From assembly GCF_016545825.1 (NCBI RefSeq), contig NC_052622.1, forward strand, positions 4,283,001 through 4,347,000: a DNA stretch of 64,000 bases, written 5' to 3'. Both the position numbers and the translations under genes were made by a program. The notes under the pieces are model-generated. The model was not told where the DNA came from and ran no database searches. It saw only the letters and a program-made list of their open reading frames with translations. The DNA is from Eucalyptus grandis. Lineage: Eukaryota > Streptophyta > Magnoliopsida > Myrtales > Myrtaceae. Below, one piece after another: positions 12,994 to 24,229 of the stretch (positions are counted from its first letter, which is position 1; the number at the start of each line of letters is the position of its first letter).

Positions 12994-13710
12994 CTGGGGA
13001 GTGAAAAGTGAAGGGTTGCTGTGGTCGTTCTCCATTCCGGATTGCCCAATCAAACTTCTCATCTTAGGGCAATGGGCAATGCTTAGCGATTCTAATTTGG
13101 GGCATTCCAACGTATGATTTTTTCTCAAGAGGAGACAAGTCAAATTGGGTAAGCATTTTAGTTTCATCCACCTGAGCTTTGGGAATGTAATCTTCTCCAC
13201 TATGCTTCCCTGCCCTTCTTCCTCTACAATCACTCTTTCCATCTGACCACACTCCTTTATTTCCATCTGTTCAAGATTGGCAAGGCACCGAGCCATCGAT
13301 GGAGTGAAAGCATGTCCCAAGTTGCTGCAATTATAAAGGATGAGATAACCTAGAGAATTGAAGTGAGGCGATTCTTGAAGATCTTTGTTCCATAGTCGCC
13401 TCAATTTTTGTAGATTGGCCAAGTTCAATTCCCGTAGCCGAGGTAGTACTCTAGTGCTTTCCATTGCCCCCAGCCCTTCCAAATCAAATATTTCTTCAAG
13501 CAACTCGCAATCACGCACTTGCAAAAAGCTCAGATTTTCTAAAACAGGCATCAATTTGGATGGAATAGCGTTAACAAATGATGGACATTTATCTATCACC
13601 AATGATTCTAATTGCCAATAAGACTTGATGGGATTCAGTTCGTTATGCCATTTTCCAATAAGCTTGGGGAACTCAAATAGCAGCATTTTCTTTACTCCAG
13701 CAAATGAAAC
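12994..13710 (-). CDS. NLR LRR exon
   Basis: A clean phase-0 exon of 239 codons between CAG (13711-13713) and a GT donor (12992-12993). It begins VSFAGVKKMLLFEFPKLIG and ends HSNPSLFTPQ. Leucine-rich units include SYWQLESLVIDKCPSFV, ENLSFLQVRDCELLEEIF and LANLEQMEIKECGQMERV. No lesion was seen. This LRR segment would face the effector-sensing side of the receptor if expressed. Confidence 0.75.
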
Positions 13711-13818
13711 CTGTCAAAAAATGCATCATTAAATGTAAACTTCTAGCTAGCAAAAAGCAATTATTCATTTACTGGTCAAAACCATCCAAATACATGGAAT
13801 TTGGTAACTGATGCATAC

Positions 13819-14517
13819 CATTTCTTCAAACATATTTTGGATGGTGATGTTGAGGTTTCCTGCCCAAAACCACGCTTCCTTTGATACTCGAACTCTCTTT
13901 AACTTTGATGCCTCTATCGGTCCTTGAGAGAAAAACTTCATGTTGGGACACCTAGTCACAATGACATCTTCCAAGAGAGGGAACATCGAAGTATATCTCC
14001 GTGAGCTGAAACTTCTCAACCCTGTCAACCCATCAAGCTCCATATACTTCAATTGATTGAAAGCCACCACACACCCCTCCCCACCTTTCTCATCATTAAT
14101 GACTTCTGTCAACATTCTACAATTACTTATCTTCAATTTTGTGAGTGCCACCAAATTTTCAGCAATTGTTGGTGTGAACATTTTTGATAACCCATCACAA
14201 TGTGACACATCTAGAGTTTACAAATGTCGAATATATCTTGAAAAGGGTAATATTACTTTCATCTCATGACTTGTGCCTTCTATGGCTTCCTCATTGCTGC
14301 TTGGGTCTTCTAGATAAGATTCACATACAACCAGCTCTTTTAAGTTGGTTAAACTCTCAACAAAGTGACATGTGGATATTAAAGACTCTTGGGAGAGATG
14401 ATGAAGCTTAAGCAAACTAAGCTTGCAAAAGAATTCTCCATGATGAAAATGCCCATGCCATATCTCCATCCATTCCGATAAATCCAATTCTAACTCTTGG
14501 AGACTAGGGAATCCGCC
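13819..14517 (-). pseudogene. NLR LRR exon with in-frame stop
   Basis: Acceptor CAG at 14518-14520, donor GT at 13817-13818. It reads GFPSLQELELDLSEWMEIWHG, continues to SRYIRHL, meets a TAA at 14218-14220, and continues in the same frame with TLDVSHCDGLSKMF to LNITIQNMFEEM. Because the frame is unchanged on both sides, the stop looks like a point mutation rather than an intron. Translation would end here even if all upstream frameshifts were sequencing errors. Confidence 0.75.
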
Positions 14518-15213
14518 CTGAGAAAATAGTCAAATCATAATTTAAAGCCAGCTTAGTTAAAAAGAGCATTCATGTACTATGATATAAGTCTTGCATGTTG
14601 CGCGCAATAACTACATTTATAGAATGTTGAGTCTCACGTGATTCAATAAAAGGAAATGTGCCTACATCAAATAAACATTATCAATAATCTTTATATTCAA
14701 CTTGGATCCATATTTGAGCTTAAGTAACTCCTTATGTTCACAATTCTAAAGATAAATCCCTGGTGAAAATAACCTATGCATCAATTACAGTTGCACGTGC
14801 ACAAATTTCAATGATTAATGTCAACAATAATGTCACGTCTTTCCATTTTTAGCAAAACTTTGGTAATCTTTATAGGATTCAAATTAGACAATACACTTGT
14901 ACCATGCTAAGATCATGACACATGCCATGTGTTTTCATCTAGCACTTAGGAGAGAGCTAAACCATCAGAATTAGCATAAAACTTATTAAAAGGGGATCAT
15001 TAAAAATGCATTTGATACATCTGACAAGAATGTTTGGTCAACAATTGAAGAACATGTGATGTTTCAATGTAGAAATATTTCTATAAATTGAAGGTGAGTC
15101 GCATGTTTACATCTTCCTATGTAGACCTACTTGTATGAGATGCTTGATTGTGACCTTAATCATCACTTCAAAATATTCACCATAAAAATAAAAGAAGTAA
15201 TCTTCGGTCGTAC

Positions 15214-15917
15214 CTTTTTTATCAAGAAGAAAGGCGGTTTATCAAGTGGCATCTCATTTACTGAGTGTGATACAAGTATCTCCACTTTGTCACAGCCACG
15301 CATGTTCAAGGTCTTCAATGCCGGCCAATGGGAAGTATGTGTTCCAATGTAGAGGCACTTCAACTCTCTCAGATACTTAAGCTTGAGGGAGGTTAACATT
15401 GGGAATACAAACCTGGGAACTAGTCCTTCTTCATTCTTGATGATTTCTGCAATGCCACATTCATCGATCTCCAACTCCTCAAGTCGGATTAGATCTCTAG
15501 CTACTGAGGCTGGAAATAAATAGGTGAGGCTCTCCCATCTTGAAACGCTAATAGAACGTAGACACTGGAATTTAATTTGACAGTGGAGTTCCTTATGCCA
15601 TATGCACTTTAGCTTTGGTAATCTTGATATCGTCAGTTCTTCAAATGGAAGAGCAATAGGATGTCCATCTGGATGATTCAGTGGCTGAAGTTCAAAAACA
15701 ACTTCAAGCGAATTACATCTTCTTGCATCCAATCTTTCTAGGCTCAAGAGCCATCTTAGAATGAAAGAACGAACTACGCTCACAAGCTTATTGCAATCAA
15801 CCACACAAAGGGTTTTTAGCTTGGGGAAAGAATCCGCAGCAACTTTATTATATCCCATATCATCTCAATATTGTCCAAGCTAGTGATATCTAATGCCTCC
15901 AATTTAGGAAATGCAAC
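15214..15917 (-). CDS. NLR LRR exon
   Basis: The exon runs from a CAG acceptor (15918-15920) to a GT donor (15212-15213). It begins VAFPKLEALDITSLDNIEMIWD. After a small frameshift near 15848 it continues KVAADSFPKLKTLCVVDCNKL through several leucine-rich repeats (SLTYLFPASVARDLIRLEEL, then RELKCLYIGTHTSHWPALK) to DKPPFFLIKK. The irregular repeats with conserved Leu and Cys positions are typical of the C-terminal LRR of At4g27190-like CNLs. Apart from the frameshift, 232 codons are clean. Confidence 0.75.
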
Positions 15918-17219
15918 CTGCGATAGTCGCTCACAGAATTGGTGATTGAGTTAATCATGAACTTCCAAGATAGATGAGTGTCAAGATGTAAATTTCGAAT
16001 TCATAAAATTGATGATTTTGTCTTATGTTGCACAAAAGGAAAAAAAGAAGAAGAATAAAGTAAAAAAAAAAGTAAAAAATGCCCATACTAATGTTGATGA
16101 CTCTAGGACTAGAAGGCTGTTGGAATTTACCGCAAACAAGTCAAAAAGTAGGAATTCTGACTAGATTATGTTGATAATGGCAAAATGGTAATTTGGATAT
16201 GCTCCTTAACTATCACATAGCCACATTAGTCCCTCATAATCCCAAAATTTAAATTATGTCACTCCCTCTCTTGAATTTAGTCAATTTCTCAAAATAATCA
16301 AATTACACTTTGTGCTTTTTTTTGCTAGCCAAAGGATGAAATAGTTAGTGTACATAACATTTGTTAAATCACTTAGAGATGGTTATTTAAGTTACAGTAT
16401 GGATGAAATTATTCAATGAAATTGCAGCGCACTTAGAGAAGTCACTGAATTGATCACTTTGGTCTTGCAGTTCATGTTAAAACTAAAATGGGTGATTTCT
16501 GAAGCCCTAGTCCCTAGAGATCTTGCTTAGTTTAGCAATGGAGAGGACTCATATACCTTTTGCTGGTGCAATTAAGGGAGAGTAAATTTTCCTTCAATTA
16601 GGGGGGAAAAAAGAGAGATCTTTTAAGAGCAAATGAAGTCAAGTGAGTACCGTAAAGGCCTTTCATCTACAACCTCTTGAACCTTACTGCTCACTTTCCC
16701 CTCCATTGTTTTTAAATTGCTTTCAATGTGCATGCGTGCAATGTCGATGCCATACATGCGAGGTTGCTGAGAGCTTTAAGTTTCCTATGAACATCGACAA
16801 GCTTTTAACCATAAGAGATATTTGACCATCTTTATGGAAACTATTTAGGAGAAATTAAAATTAAACAATTGCAACTCATACGTGTTGGCAACTTTCAATA
16901 CTTATGTTTGTATGCGACTCATTTTCTTTAAAATATTTTAATCAAAGTGCACTTTGTGAGTAATTTAGTTAGTTCTTATGTTGGCTATGTTTTGTCTTTT
17001 GCATATTTAATAATTTTGTTATATATAATATTTTGGCATAACGTTAATCATGTACCTCTTTACTAAAGAGTGCAGTGGAGTATGACTTGATGCGGTCTTG
17101 ACTCCGAGCTTCTCGTGAACCTGTCATTAGTTTTTCAATGGATGAAAAGAATGTCACCATTTGTATTGCAAGGATGAATTTATCTACAAGAAGATCTTTA
17201 GTGATGAAAAAGAAAATCA
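15918..17219 (-). other. Intron of the NLR locus
   Basis: AT-rich sequence between the intact LRR exon and the truncated one. No coding or structural signal recognised. Confidence 0.5.
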
Positions 17220-17479
17220 ATCTTACACTTTTTGCAAGAGAAGCACATCAAACTTTCCAAATGATTTAAGTTTAAGTTAGTTAACATTGGGAATGCCAGA
17301 GTTTCTGATATTTCCAATCCCAACCCTTCTTCCTTTGTAATGATTGCCTTCATCTTTTCGCAATAAGATACCCGTAGATCTCCCAGTTGTGCAAGAGATT
17401 TAATCATGGATGCGAAAAACAAAACTCGACATTATCCAAGCCCCATATTACTAATGTCTCCAATTTCGAAAAGGTAACC
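17220..17479 (-). pseudogene. Truncated NLR LRR exon
   Basis: After a CAG acceptor (17480-17482) the exon opens VTFSKLETLVIWGLDNVEF, then changes frame and jumps to LFFASMIKSLAQLGDL and SYCEKMKAIITKEEGL. This corresponds to the second half of the neighbouring exon at 15.2-15.9 kb (LFPASVARDLIRLEELEI and so on). The middle of the exon has been lost, and the C-terminal part after FSCKK has no counterpart. It is likely a relic of an exon duplication, and can be part of a functional LRR only if skipped. Confidence 0.6.
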
Positions 17480-19758
17480 TGCAGTATTCACTCATAGAAT
17501 TGGTGATTCAGTTAAATCACGAATTTAGGAACTTCCAAAATGTTAATATATACGTGTGCCAAGAAGAGAGGGGCATTATTAAGTTGCACAAAAGGGGAAA
17601 AAAGAGAATAAAATAAAAAAGGAGTTAGAAAATCTCAATACTAGTGTTATTGCTAAACAATATAATGAATCTTTCTCCAATCTCTACTTGGAAAATGATT
17701 GTTGAGATTAATTTGATTAGTGAGCCAGTTTTACTCCTTCTGAACAATAAATCACAATCAAAAGCTTTATTTTCTTTATTTTTTTTCTTTTTTTTGGCAA
17801 AGAGTAACTAGTCTTCTTCAAAAGTTCACCGCTTCAACTTGAGAAAATCCTTTCTTCTACAAAGTTACTTGAAATCTCCCATCTACCTTACCATCACCCA
17901 ATGCTCCCATCTATTACAACAAGTTTAACTTATGTGTGTTTCTTTGTTTGACTACTGTCATCCCCGACAATCCAACCTTCCACTGCTACTTTCGTCGGCT
18001 CCACCTCTTTAGAACGTTGGAAGAGATTTATTACAATTATTAGAAACGTTTCATTATAATCCCATAGATTTTTGCAGCCCTAGTTTCTACGCCCAAAATG
18101 AGAAGGCATCAAGGCAAGAGTAAAATTCTTTAACAAAGATTTCGAACGCTTGAAAATTAAAAGCACCAAAGCCTCTTTGCAAACCCTCCCAATCTAACTC
18201 CTCTCTTGCATGCGAAGTGGAAAGGTCGAGGTTGAAGTGGAGATACTTAGACATGCAGTCTTGAGGGACCCACCATCAACTTAAATCTCCATGATTCTTT
18301 ACTGATGGGGAAACTAATATATGGCACAAGTCTTGGGCCCCACCATCAACTTTAGCTATAATCACGCCACAATTAAAGGGCAATCTTATGTAGTGAGCCA
18401 AAAGGCTCCACCAGCAGCAACTACTTCCTATATAAAATAGCCATGCGCTTTCCTTAATTAGACAATTATTTATCCTCAATTCACTTAACTTCTTTTAATG
18501 TTAATAAATCACTATCAATAACCAATTTAACAGGATATTAAACACAAACTGTGGATTTGTGTACAAATATATCCATACATACTTTAAAGGCCAAATGTGA
18601 AGACATTTAGTTAAAGAACTTGATATTTAGATTTGCAAATCGCCATAGAGAGAAATCACAATGACCACATATGGTCCCACGAGACTGGGCAACCACCGGT
18701 TTTTCTTGATAAGATATAGAAGCTACATAAAATTCACAATCTAAATTGGATGGACTCAACAAAAAGAAAACTCAAATTTCGCCACAAATATCTTGAAGAA
18801 TAAATTGTGGAGCACTTGAAGCTTTGGAAATTAAACTAAGACATACCAAGTAGCCAAATTAAAATACTAGGCCCGTCAAAACATTTGAATTAAGTCTCTA
18901 TAAAATTATTTGGACTTTAAGACAGTGGATTTTCCATCAAGGCATCAAGTTCCATCATTTGATATTGTAGCTACTCAGCCTTAATTCCGCCGTATGGACT
19001 AGAGAAATATAAAGATCAGTTTGGAACTCCGACAGCAAGAATTTCAATTTTGCAATGACGACTTTGGTGTGGCATAATAAAAATCATACCATTGCCAAGG
19101 CCTGCTATATATATATATTATGCACAAAAGGTCATACAATTGCCTAGGCCCACTTTCAATATTAAAAAAAAAAAAATGCACAAAAGCTTGTATTCTTATA
19201 ATTTTGGCCCTATGCAATGACTAAATGCTTATTTAAACACAATACACAAAAGACATGCATAAATTATATTAGTATAGTTGCTTTTATTTTAAAAAGCGGT
19301 TCTCCTTCCCATTCTTCATATTGATTTTCAAAAGAGTCACCTATTTTATACATTTTGTGGATAATAACAATGTTTGATAACTAAATTCAGTGGATTCATT
19401 TCAAAATATTAAAAATTACTGTACTTATGAAATTACTTGAACGCTGAAATACTCTTCAGTTTTGCTTCATGAAACCCTATAAATATAGATATACTTGCAG
19501 CATGTTAGTTTAAAATAATTCAAAATCTATCACAAACTAAATTTACATGGATTTTATACAATTAGTTGGATTTCTACACAATTAAGTGAAACGGAAGATT
19601 ACTTTAACTAATTATAGACAAGGCATGAAAGGATAAGGTAATTAGGAAGATAATAAACTGAAAATAACAAAATAAATAAGCATCATAATCTGTGTTACAT
19701 CTAATAAACAAAGGAAGAAAATATAAATAAGTATCATATTCTTTTGAAAGAAGGTTAC
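17480..19758 (-). other. Intron of the NLR locus
   Basis: About 2.3 kb of AT-rich sequence with a short TA run near 19110. No exon with LRR character was found here, so one or more exons may have been lost. Confidence 0.5.
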
Positions 19759-20890
19759 CGGTTGCTCATTGAAGAATGCAACTTGGGTGCCAACTTGGTC
19801 GTATAATGCACCACTCAAAGGAGCTGTCCCTATAGCGAAAAAGCTCTTAATATTTGGCAAGTCACACAATTCCAATACACGCAAATTATGCAACTCAACT
19901 TTGCCACCATCATCAGCATCTACAATCCCTCGCATTTGCTTACAATCAACAACTTTAATCTCTTCTAGTTGTGGAAGTCCTCCCACCACTGAAAGAGGAA
20001 ACAATACTTCCATCTTGTCACAACGTGCAACTTCTACTACTTTTAATGTATTGAAGGACTTGGATGAGATATGGCTATTGCATAATTTATCCAAGTTGAT
20101 GAGATTCTTGAGAAGTAATGACTCCAACATCTTAAAATGTGTATGGGATGGTGATTGGTGGATACAATGGATAGAAGCACTATTCATGACCTGTAGATGC
20201 TTTAATTCTGGAAAACCTTTGGGATAACTCACAGATACTTTGCTCATTTCTACCAACTTGTCCAAAAACAGATCATCGGTTTGCCTAAGATACTTTGAAT
20301 GCATCCTTTCAAAGGAACATCACGATGGATCCAACTTGAGCTTTAATATCCAGATCCTTTGCACTCGCTCCACCAAGAGGGCACATTACCTATTTGGATT
20401 TCATACTTGCTTAATTTCTCAAGGTTTAGATCCTGGGAAGCACTTTTGGATTAGGAATGGAAACATGCAGTGTGGAGATTATTCATGTGATTCAACTCAA
20501 TCAGACTAGCATTAGCTGGTGGAGTTTGGTCCACGATATTCCATTGATTAAAGCTATTCTTCATGTACAACTCCTCCAACTTGATCAAGCTTTGAAGTAC
20601 CCCTGGTTCAATTATCTGAAGTTGACAATGGTTCAAGTCTAACGACCTCAACTCTGCCAGTTGCCCGATTTCTCTTGGCAATCGATGAATATTAGAGTCT
20701 GTAAAACTAAGAATTTGTAGCCCTTCAACTTGCCAAGAACGGCTACATTATCTAAATAACAACCGGTCAAGACACAGACTGTCGTGTAAGTTCTCTAAGA
20801 GTTGAAACGGCATGAAGGCGAGTAAGTGAGATGTATCCCGGTGAGATTTAAGACCATGAGTTTCGTCATAGAGTGAAATAATGAATCAGG
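19759..20890 (-). pseudogene. NLR first LRR block with clustered frameshifts
   Basis: LRR-coding sequence continues directly from the NB-ARC exon, but the frame changes near 20890, 20815, 20770, 20718, 20468, 20432 and 20350, with a TGA at 20320-20322. Stitched by frame, the pieces read PDSLFHSMTKLMVLNLTG, FMPFQLLENLHDSL, LTGCYLDNVAVLGKLK, GLQILSFTDSNIHRLPREIG, SIPNPKVLPR, DLNLEKLSKYEIQIG and ILKLKLDPS. From 20304 the frame is open again (QTDDLFLDKL, then CDKMEVLFPLSVVGGLPQLEEI) to a GT donor at 19757-19758. All pieces match one continuous LRR in family order, so this is a once-intact exon with many small indels. Confidence 0.75.
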
Positions 20891-22557
20891 ACATTAAGAG
20901 ATCTGTTGTTTGTGAACAACAAAAAGATCTGCAACTCAGGGCAATCTAATTCTTTGGGAAGCTCTTTCATGTCAACGTATGGAAAGCATATTGCCCTATA
21001 ACTTTCGAGCTTGCTCTTCTGCAACTCTTTTATCGACTTATCTTTATCTTTCAATACGAAAAAAGAGTGATCTCTTGAAGCAACGGAGGCAACAAACTCA
21101 CGAACCAAGTCATGTATCTTGAAACCATAAGCATCTTCACTATCTAATAGAAGGGAGGAGGCTTGAAGAGTGCGGATATGTGAGCTCAATCTATTTCTAG
21201 CTTCTTCCATGCTGCTAACTTCTTGAAATAACCCCAAACCGACGCTGTACCTCACCAAGTTTTCAAGAGAAGGCTTGGAAATACCATAAACAACACACAG
21301 TTGTAATAATGACTTCACCTCCTCTTCTAATTTTTCATAACTCCATTGCAACATATGGTGTATTGAGTCATTGATTTCTTTATCTTTAAACTTCTCGACT
21401 TTTTTCAAAGTATCTTTCCATTCAGACAAATTAGCATCTTTAAAACGTTTCGCCATTGCAACAATTAGGAAAGGCACACCTGCGCATTTGTTGAGGGCTA
21501 CATTCACCAAAGGTTTGAAATCGTCATCACGAACTTTGGCTCCCACAATCCTCTCAAACAATCTTTTTGCCTCTTCCTCCTTCAGCCCACCGAGGAGGAA
21601 GTCCTTGTCGCAGCCCATATTCCTTCGCAAAACATCACGATCTCTTGACGTCAACAACAATTTGCATCCCGTGACTTTGTTGTCATGTCCGCAAGGAATG
21701 CCGACTTTGTTTAAGTCGAGCCCCTCCCACAGGTTGTCCAGTATTATGAGGACCTTCTTTTTCTCCCTCTCCTCGTCTTTCAACCTCCCGTGCAGAAGTT
21801 TGGCTCGCCCGCTGATAGTCTCTTTGTTCTTTATCTCATTAAGGCCCAATGCATCCGCAATCTCTCCTTGAATCGTCTTGATGTCTGGATTTTCCGACAC
21901 GTCGGCCTTCGCGACCCAATGAAACGACTTCTCTTCGCTTACTTTCCTTTCAACATCCAGTAAAAGGGTGGACTTGCCGATCCCGCCCATCCCATAAACC
22001 CCGACCACACTATTAGTATTGTCAGCAAGAGCGCCCATGATGTTCCGTATCATCAAAGCTCTGGATTCGAAGACACCATCATCCTCAAGCTTCATTGACG
22101 TCAAGGCAGAAGAAGTGAAAGCAGGATCGATGAAGGAGATGTCGTTCAATCCGTTGAATCTGATGCATTTTTGAGTGAGTTGCTTAATGGCCTCGATCTT
22201 GCCCTCGGCCTTCCTGCTAAACTGGTAGCGAGATTTGGGGTCGGGAAGAGTCCCGTAGCAGCAAGTATTGGTCGCCTTTTCGAAGTCATCCAACAGCTCT
22301 CGCGCCTCTTCCAAGGCCTTCTCAGCACTTGCCTTCCACGTTGTGAAGACATCGAGCAATTTCCGAACATTCCTTCTAGCCTCGTCCGCAAGAATTTTGA
22401 CCCTCTGATCCTCGTTCTCCAGATTCTGGACTTCCCCCCGAAGACGGTCGGCGAATCGCTTGGAGCAGATCACGTGTCCGAATCCACGTTCGATGGGAAC
22501 AACTACATAGCTCTTCAAGACATCCCATCCAATACCAACGACAGGATCTGCCGACAT
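20866..22557 (-). CDS. NLR exon 1: coiled-coil and NB-ARC domain
   Basis: An uninterrupted frame of 563 codons starts at the ATG at 22557 (MSADPVVGIG). The in-frame ATG at 22635 lies in CT-rich leader and is less likely. Residues about 35-95 form a charged helical CC region without an EDVID motif, as in RPS2/RPS5-type CNLs. NB-ARC landmarks are the P-loop GMGGIGKST (189-197), kinase-2 LIILDNLW (270-277, the final W typical of non-TIR NLRs), RNBS-B GCKLLLTSRDRDV (297-309), a degenerate GLPL motif CAGVPFLI (358-365) and the MHD-equivalent IHD (481-483, in FKIHDLVREF). The frame is correct to about residue 555. A one-base frameshift near 20890 then runs into a false end. The next frame continues with PDSLFHSMTKLMVLNL, the expected first LRR. 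Confidence 0.85.
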   Translation of the reverse strand: MSADPVVGIGWDVLKSYVVVPIERGFGHVICSKRFADRLRGEVQNLENEDQRVKILADEARRNVRKLLDVFTTWKASAEKALEEARELLDDFEKATNTCCYGTLPDPKSRYQFSRKAEGKIEAIKQLTQKCIRFNGLNDISFIDPAFTSSALTSMKLEDDGVFESRALMIRNIMGALADNTNSVVGVYGMGGIGKSTLLLDVERKVSEEKSFHWVAKADVSENPDIKTIQGEIADALGLNEIKNKETISGRAKLLHGRLKDEEREKKKVLIILDNLWEGLDLNKVGIPCGHDNKVTGCKLLLTSRDRDVLRRNMGCDKDFLLGGLKEEEAKRLFERIVGAKVRDDDFKPLVNVALNKCAGVPFLIVAMAKRFKDANLSEWKDTLKKVEKFKDKEINDSIHHMLQWSYEKLEEEVKSLLQLCVVYGISKPSLENLVRYSVGLGLFQEVSSMEEARNRLSSHIRTLQASSLLLDSEDAYGFKIHDLVREFVASVASRDHSFFVLKDKDKSIKELQKSKLESYRAICFPYVDMKELPKELDCPELQIFLLFTNNRSLNVLIHYFTL

Positions 22558-23770
22558 TGTTCTTTGATTTTTTTTTTTTTTTCTGAGAAGGAAAGAGCGA
22601 GAAAAAAGAGAGACGGAGAGGGAGAAGAGCAGCAAAAACTAAAGAAGAGGAGGAGGAGGAGGAGGAAGAAGAAGAATGGTTGAGCCGAGGAAAAGAAAGA
22701 GCGAAACAGAGCAAGAGACGAACAAAGCCAAGAGATTTGAGCGGAGAAAAAGGATGAGGGAAGGGAAGCGTGGATTGGCAATGAATGGAGAAAGAGACGA
22801 TTATCAGCCGTTAAAGTAGTGAACAGGTGATTCGACCCTCCCCTCGGGATATGTAGTTTACACGGCGTGTCAGCGCCCACGTGACATGGAGTTGTAATTG
22901 GATGGGATGGAAGCAAAATGATACTCGCCACGTCAGCTGATGACGTGGCAAGAGCAAACCACTGAATATTTCCTCGAGCTCGGGAGAGAACCAGAGGAGA
23001 GGAGATAAGAGAGAGAGAGAGATCCGGTGAGTGAGACCGGGAGAGAAAGAGGGAGGGAGTGAGCTCGAGAGGGCTTCTCGATCGGCTGAAAACAGATGGA
23101 GAGAAAGGGTGAAGGCTACTTCTCGAGGGGTTCGGCTGAAAACCAGAGACGACGAGCGCTGCTCGAGAAGGAGACGGTGAGAGCTGCCCATGGGAACCAC
23201 ACAGAGAGAAAGAGCCAGCTCGAGAGAGGGTGAGCCAGAGGGAGGCTGATTCTTGGAGAAAGAAAGAGCGGAGAGAACCGACTGTGCTCTCGACATCTTC
23301 GGCGGTGGTAGCGTTCCGGTGGCGGAGGAGGTGACGTCGCGGTGGTGAAGGACCGGAGGTGGGGCTGGTCAAGAGCACTCCTCTCTCGCGCGGCCGCGAG
23401 AATCGAACGAAGAAGGTTGGAGAACAGAGGGAGATCTGAGCGAGAGCTGAGGAGGAGAGTGAAACTCGAGAGCGAGAAGGAGTTCTCCGGCTGCTCTGCC
23501 TCACCCGAACCCTCTCCGACGGCCTCTGGCCGACGCCCTTGAGCGCACCATCTTTCGCTCCCAAATCTCTGCCTCGCCGGTGAGTTTCTTTTTCGGTTTG
23601 AACCTCCCTTGCCCGAGGATCCCAGCTCGAAGATGCCAAGGCGGCATACCATATAGCCCGATTTGTCACGAGCTCGCCTGCTCGTTCGCGGTCTCCGAGC
23701 CGGACGATGAGGACCTGAACAACGTAAGAGAAGGGAACATTGGAGAGGGGCGTGGAGGGCAGAATGACTG
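22558..23770 (-). promoter_or_regulatory. NLR 5' leader and upstream region with ACGT-core elements
   Basis: Just upstream of the NLR start are a CT-rich leader and CTT/CCT repeats (minus-strand sense, about 22646-22680), typical of plant 5' UTRs. Further upstream lie a G-box CACGTG (22878-22883) and a perfect inverted repeat with arms reading TGACGTGGC (22927-22935 and 22941-22949, 5-base spacer). These are bZIP-type sites; TGACG is the core bound by TGA factors in defence promoters (established knowledge). Long serine/arginine-rich open frames across 22.5-23.7 kb on the minus strand come from GA/CT bias and are not supported as genes. Confidence 0.5.
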
Positions 23771-24229
23771 AGGAAGGAAAATCAGAGATTTTGGGCTGAC
23801 TTCTAGGCGATGGGATTAGTGGGCGTTGTACTCAAGTTGAAGCTTGGCAAATGTGGGCTGGTTTTGGTATTTAGTTGAACTTGGGCTAAGTATAATTATT
23901 TCAAGAGGTGGGCTTAGATCAGTTTGAAATTGAGCTTGTTGAAAGCCTGGTTCGCCAAACCCACGAGGTATCAGACGGCAGCCTGCCTTTTACCGGGCCT
24001 TGGGGCCCAGCCAGAGTCCCTGTTTCAGAATAAAAAATTATTTTTATTAAAGATTCGAAAATATAGAAAAACACTATAAAAATTAGAAGAATTAAAAATT
24101 TTAAAATTTCCGAAATATTATAAAAAGCTTCTGAAAATAGAATTCCTTGAAAAAGCTTTAAAATAGTCTTTTGGGAAGTCTTCTCTTAAAATTGTGGAAA
24201 ATCATTGATAAAAAAAATCATGCTCAATA
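23771..24229. other. Gene-free stretch
   Basis: Mixed, then AT-rich sequence upstream of the NLR. No feature recognised. Confidence 0.4.

Larger units (their letters stand above)
5717..22557 (-). pseudogene. CC-NB-LRR (CNL) resistance locus, At4g27190/RPS2-like, probably a pseudogene
   Basis: One minus-strand transcription unit can be assembled from an intact CC-NB-ARC exon and a series of LRR exons with proper GT-AG junctions, ending at a TGA at 5717-5719. Most LRR exons begin in phase 0 after CAG, typically with V-(A/S/T)-F and often P-(K/S)-L, the modular exon structure of this CNL subgroup. Such proteins are intracellular immune receptors: the LRRs sense pathogen effectors and the NB-ARC acts as an ADP/ATP switch. 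Against function: about seven frameshifts between 20890 and 20320, an in-frame TGA at 20320-20322, a frameshift near 15848, an in-frame TAA at 14218-14220 and a truncated exon at 17.2-17.5 kb. Local sequencing errors could explain some single-base indels. The substitution-type stops argue for real decay. Long introns hold inserted repeats. Confidence 0.7.

Noticed and set aside
22171..22683. 170-codon plus-strand frame
   Set aside because: Antisense shadow of the NB-ARC exon.
22515..23669. 384-codon minus-strand frame upstream of the NLR
   Set aside because: Ser/Arg/Leu/Phe-rich reading of GA/CT-biased leader and promoter DNA. It overlaps the true NLR start in another frame and has no recognisable domain.
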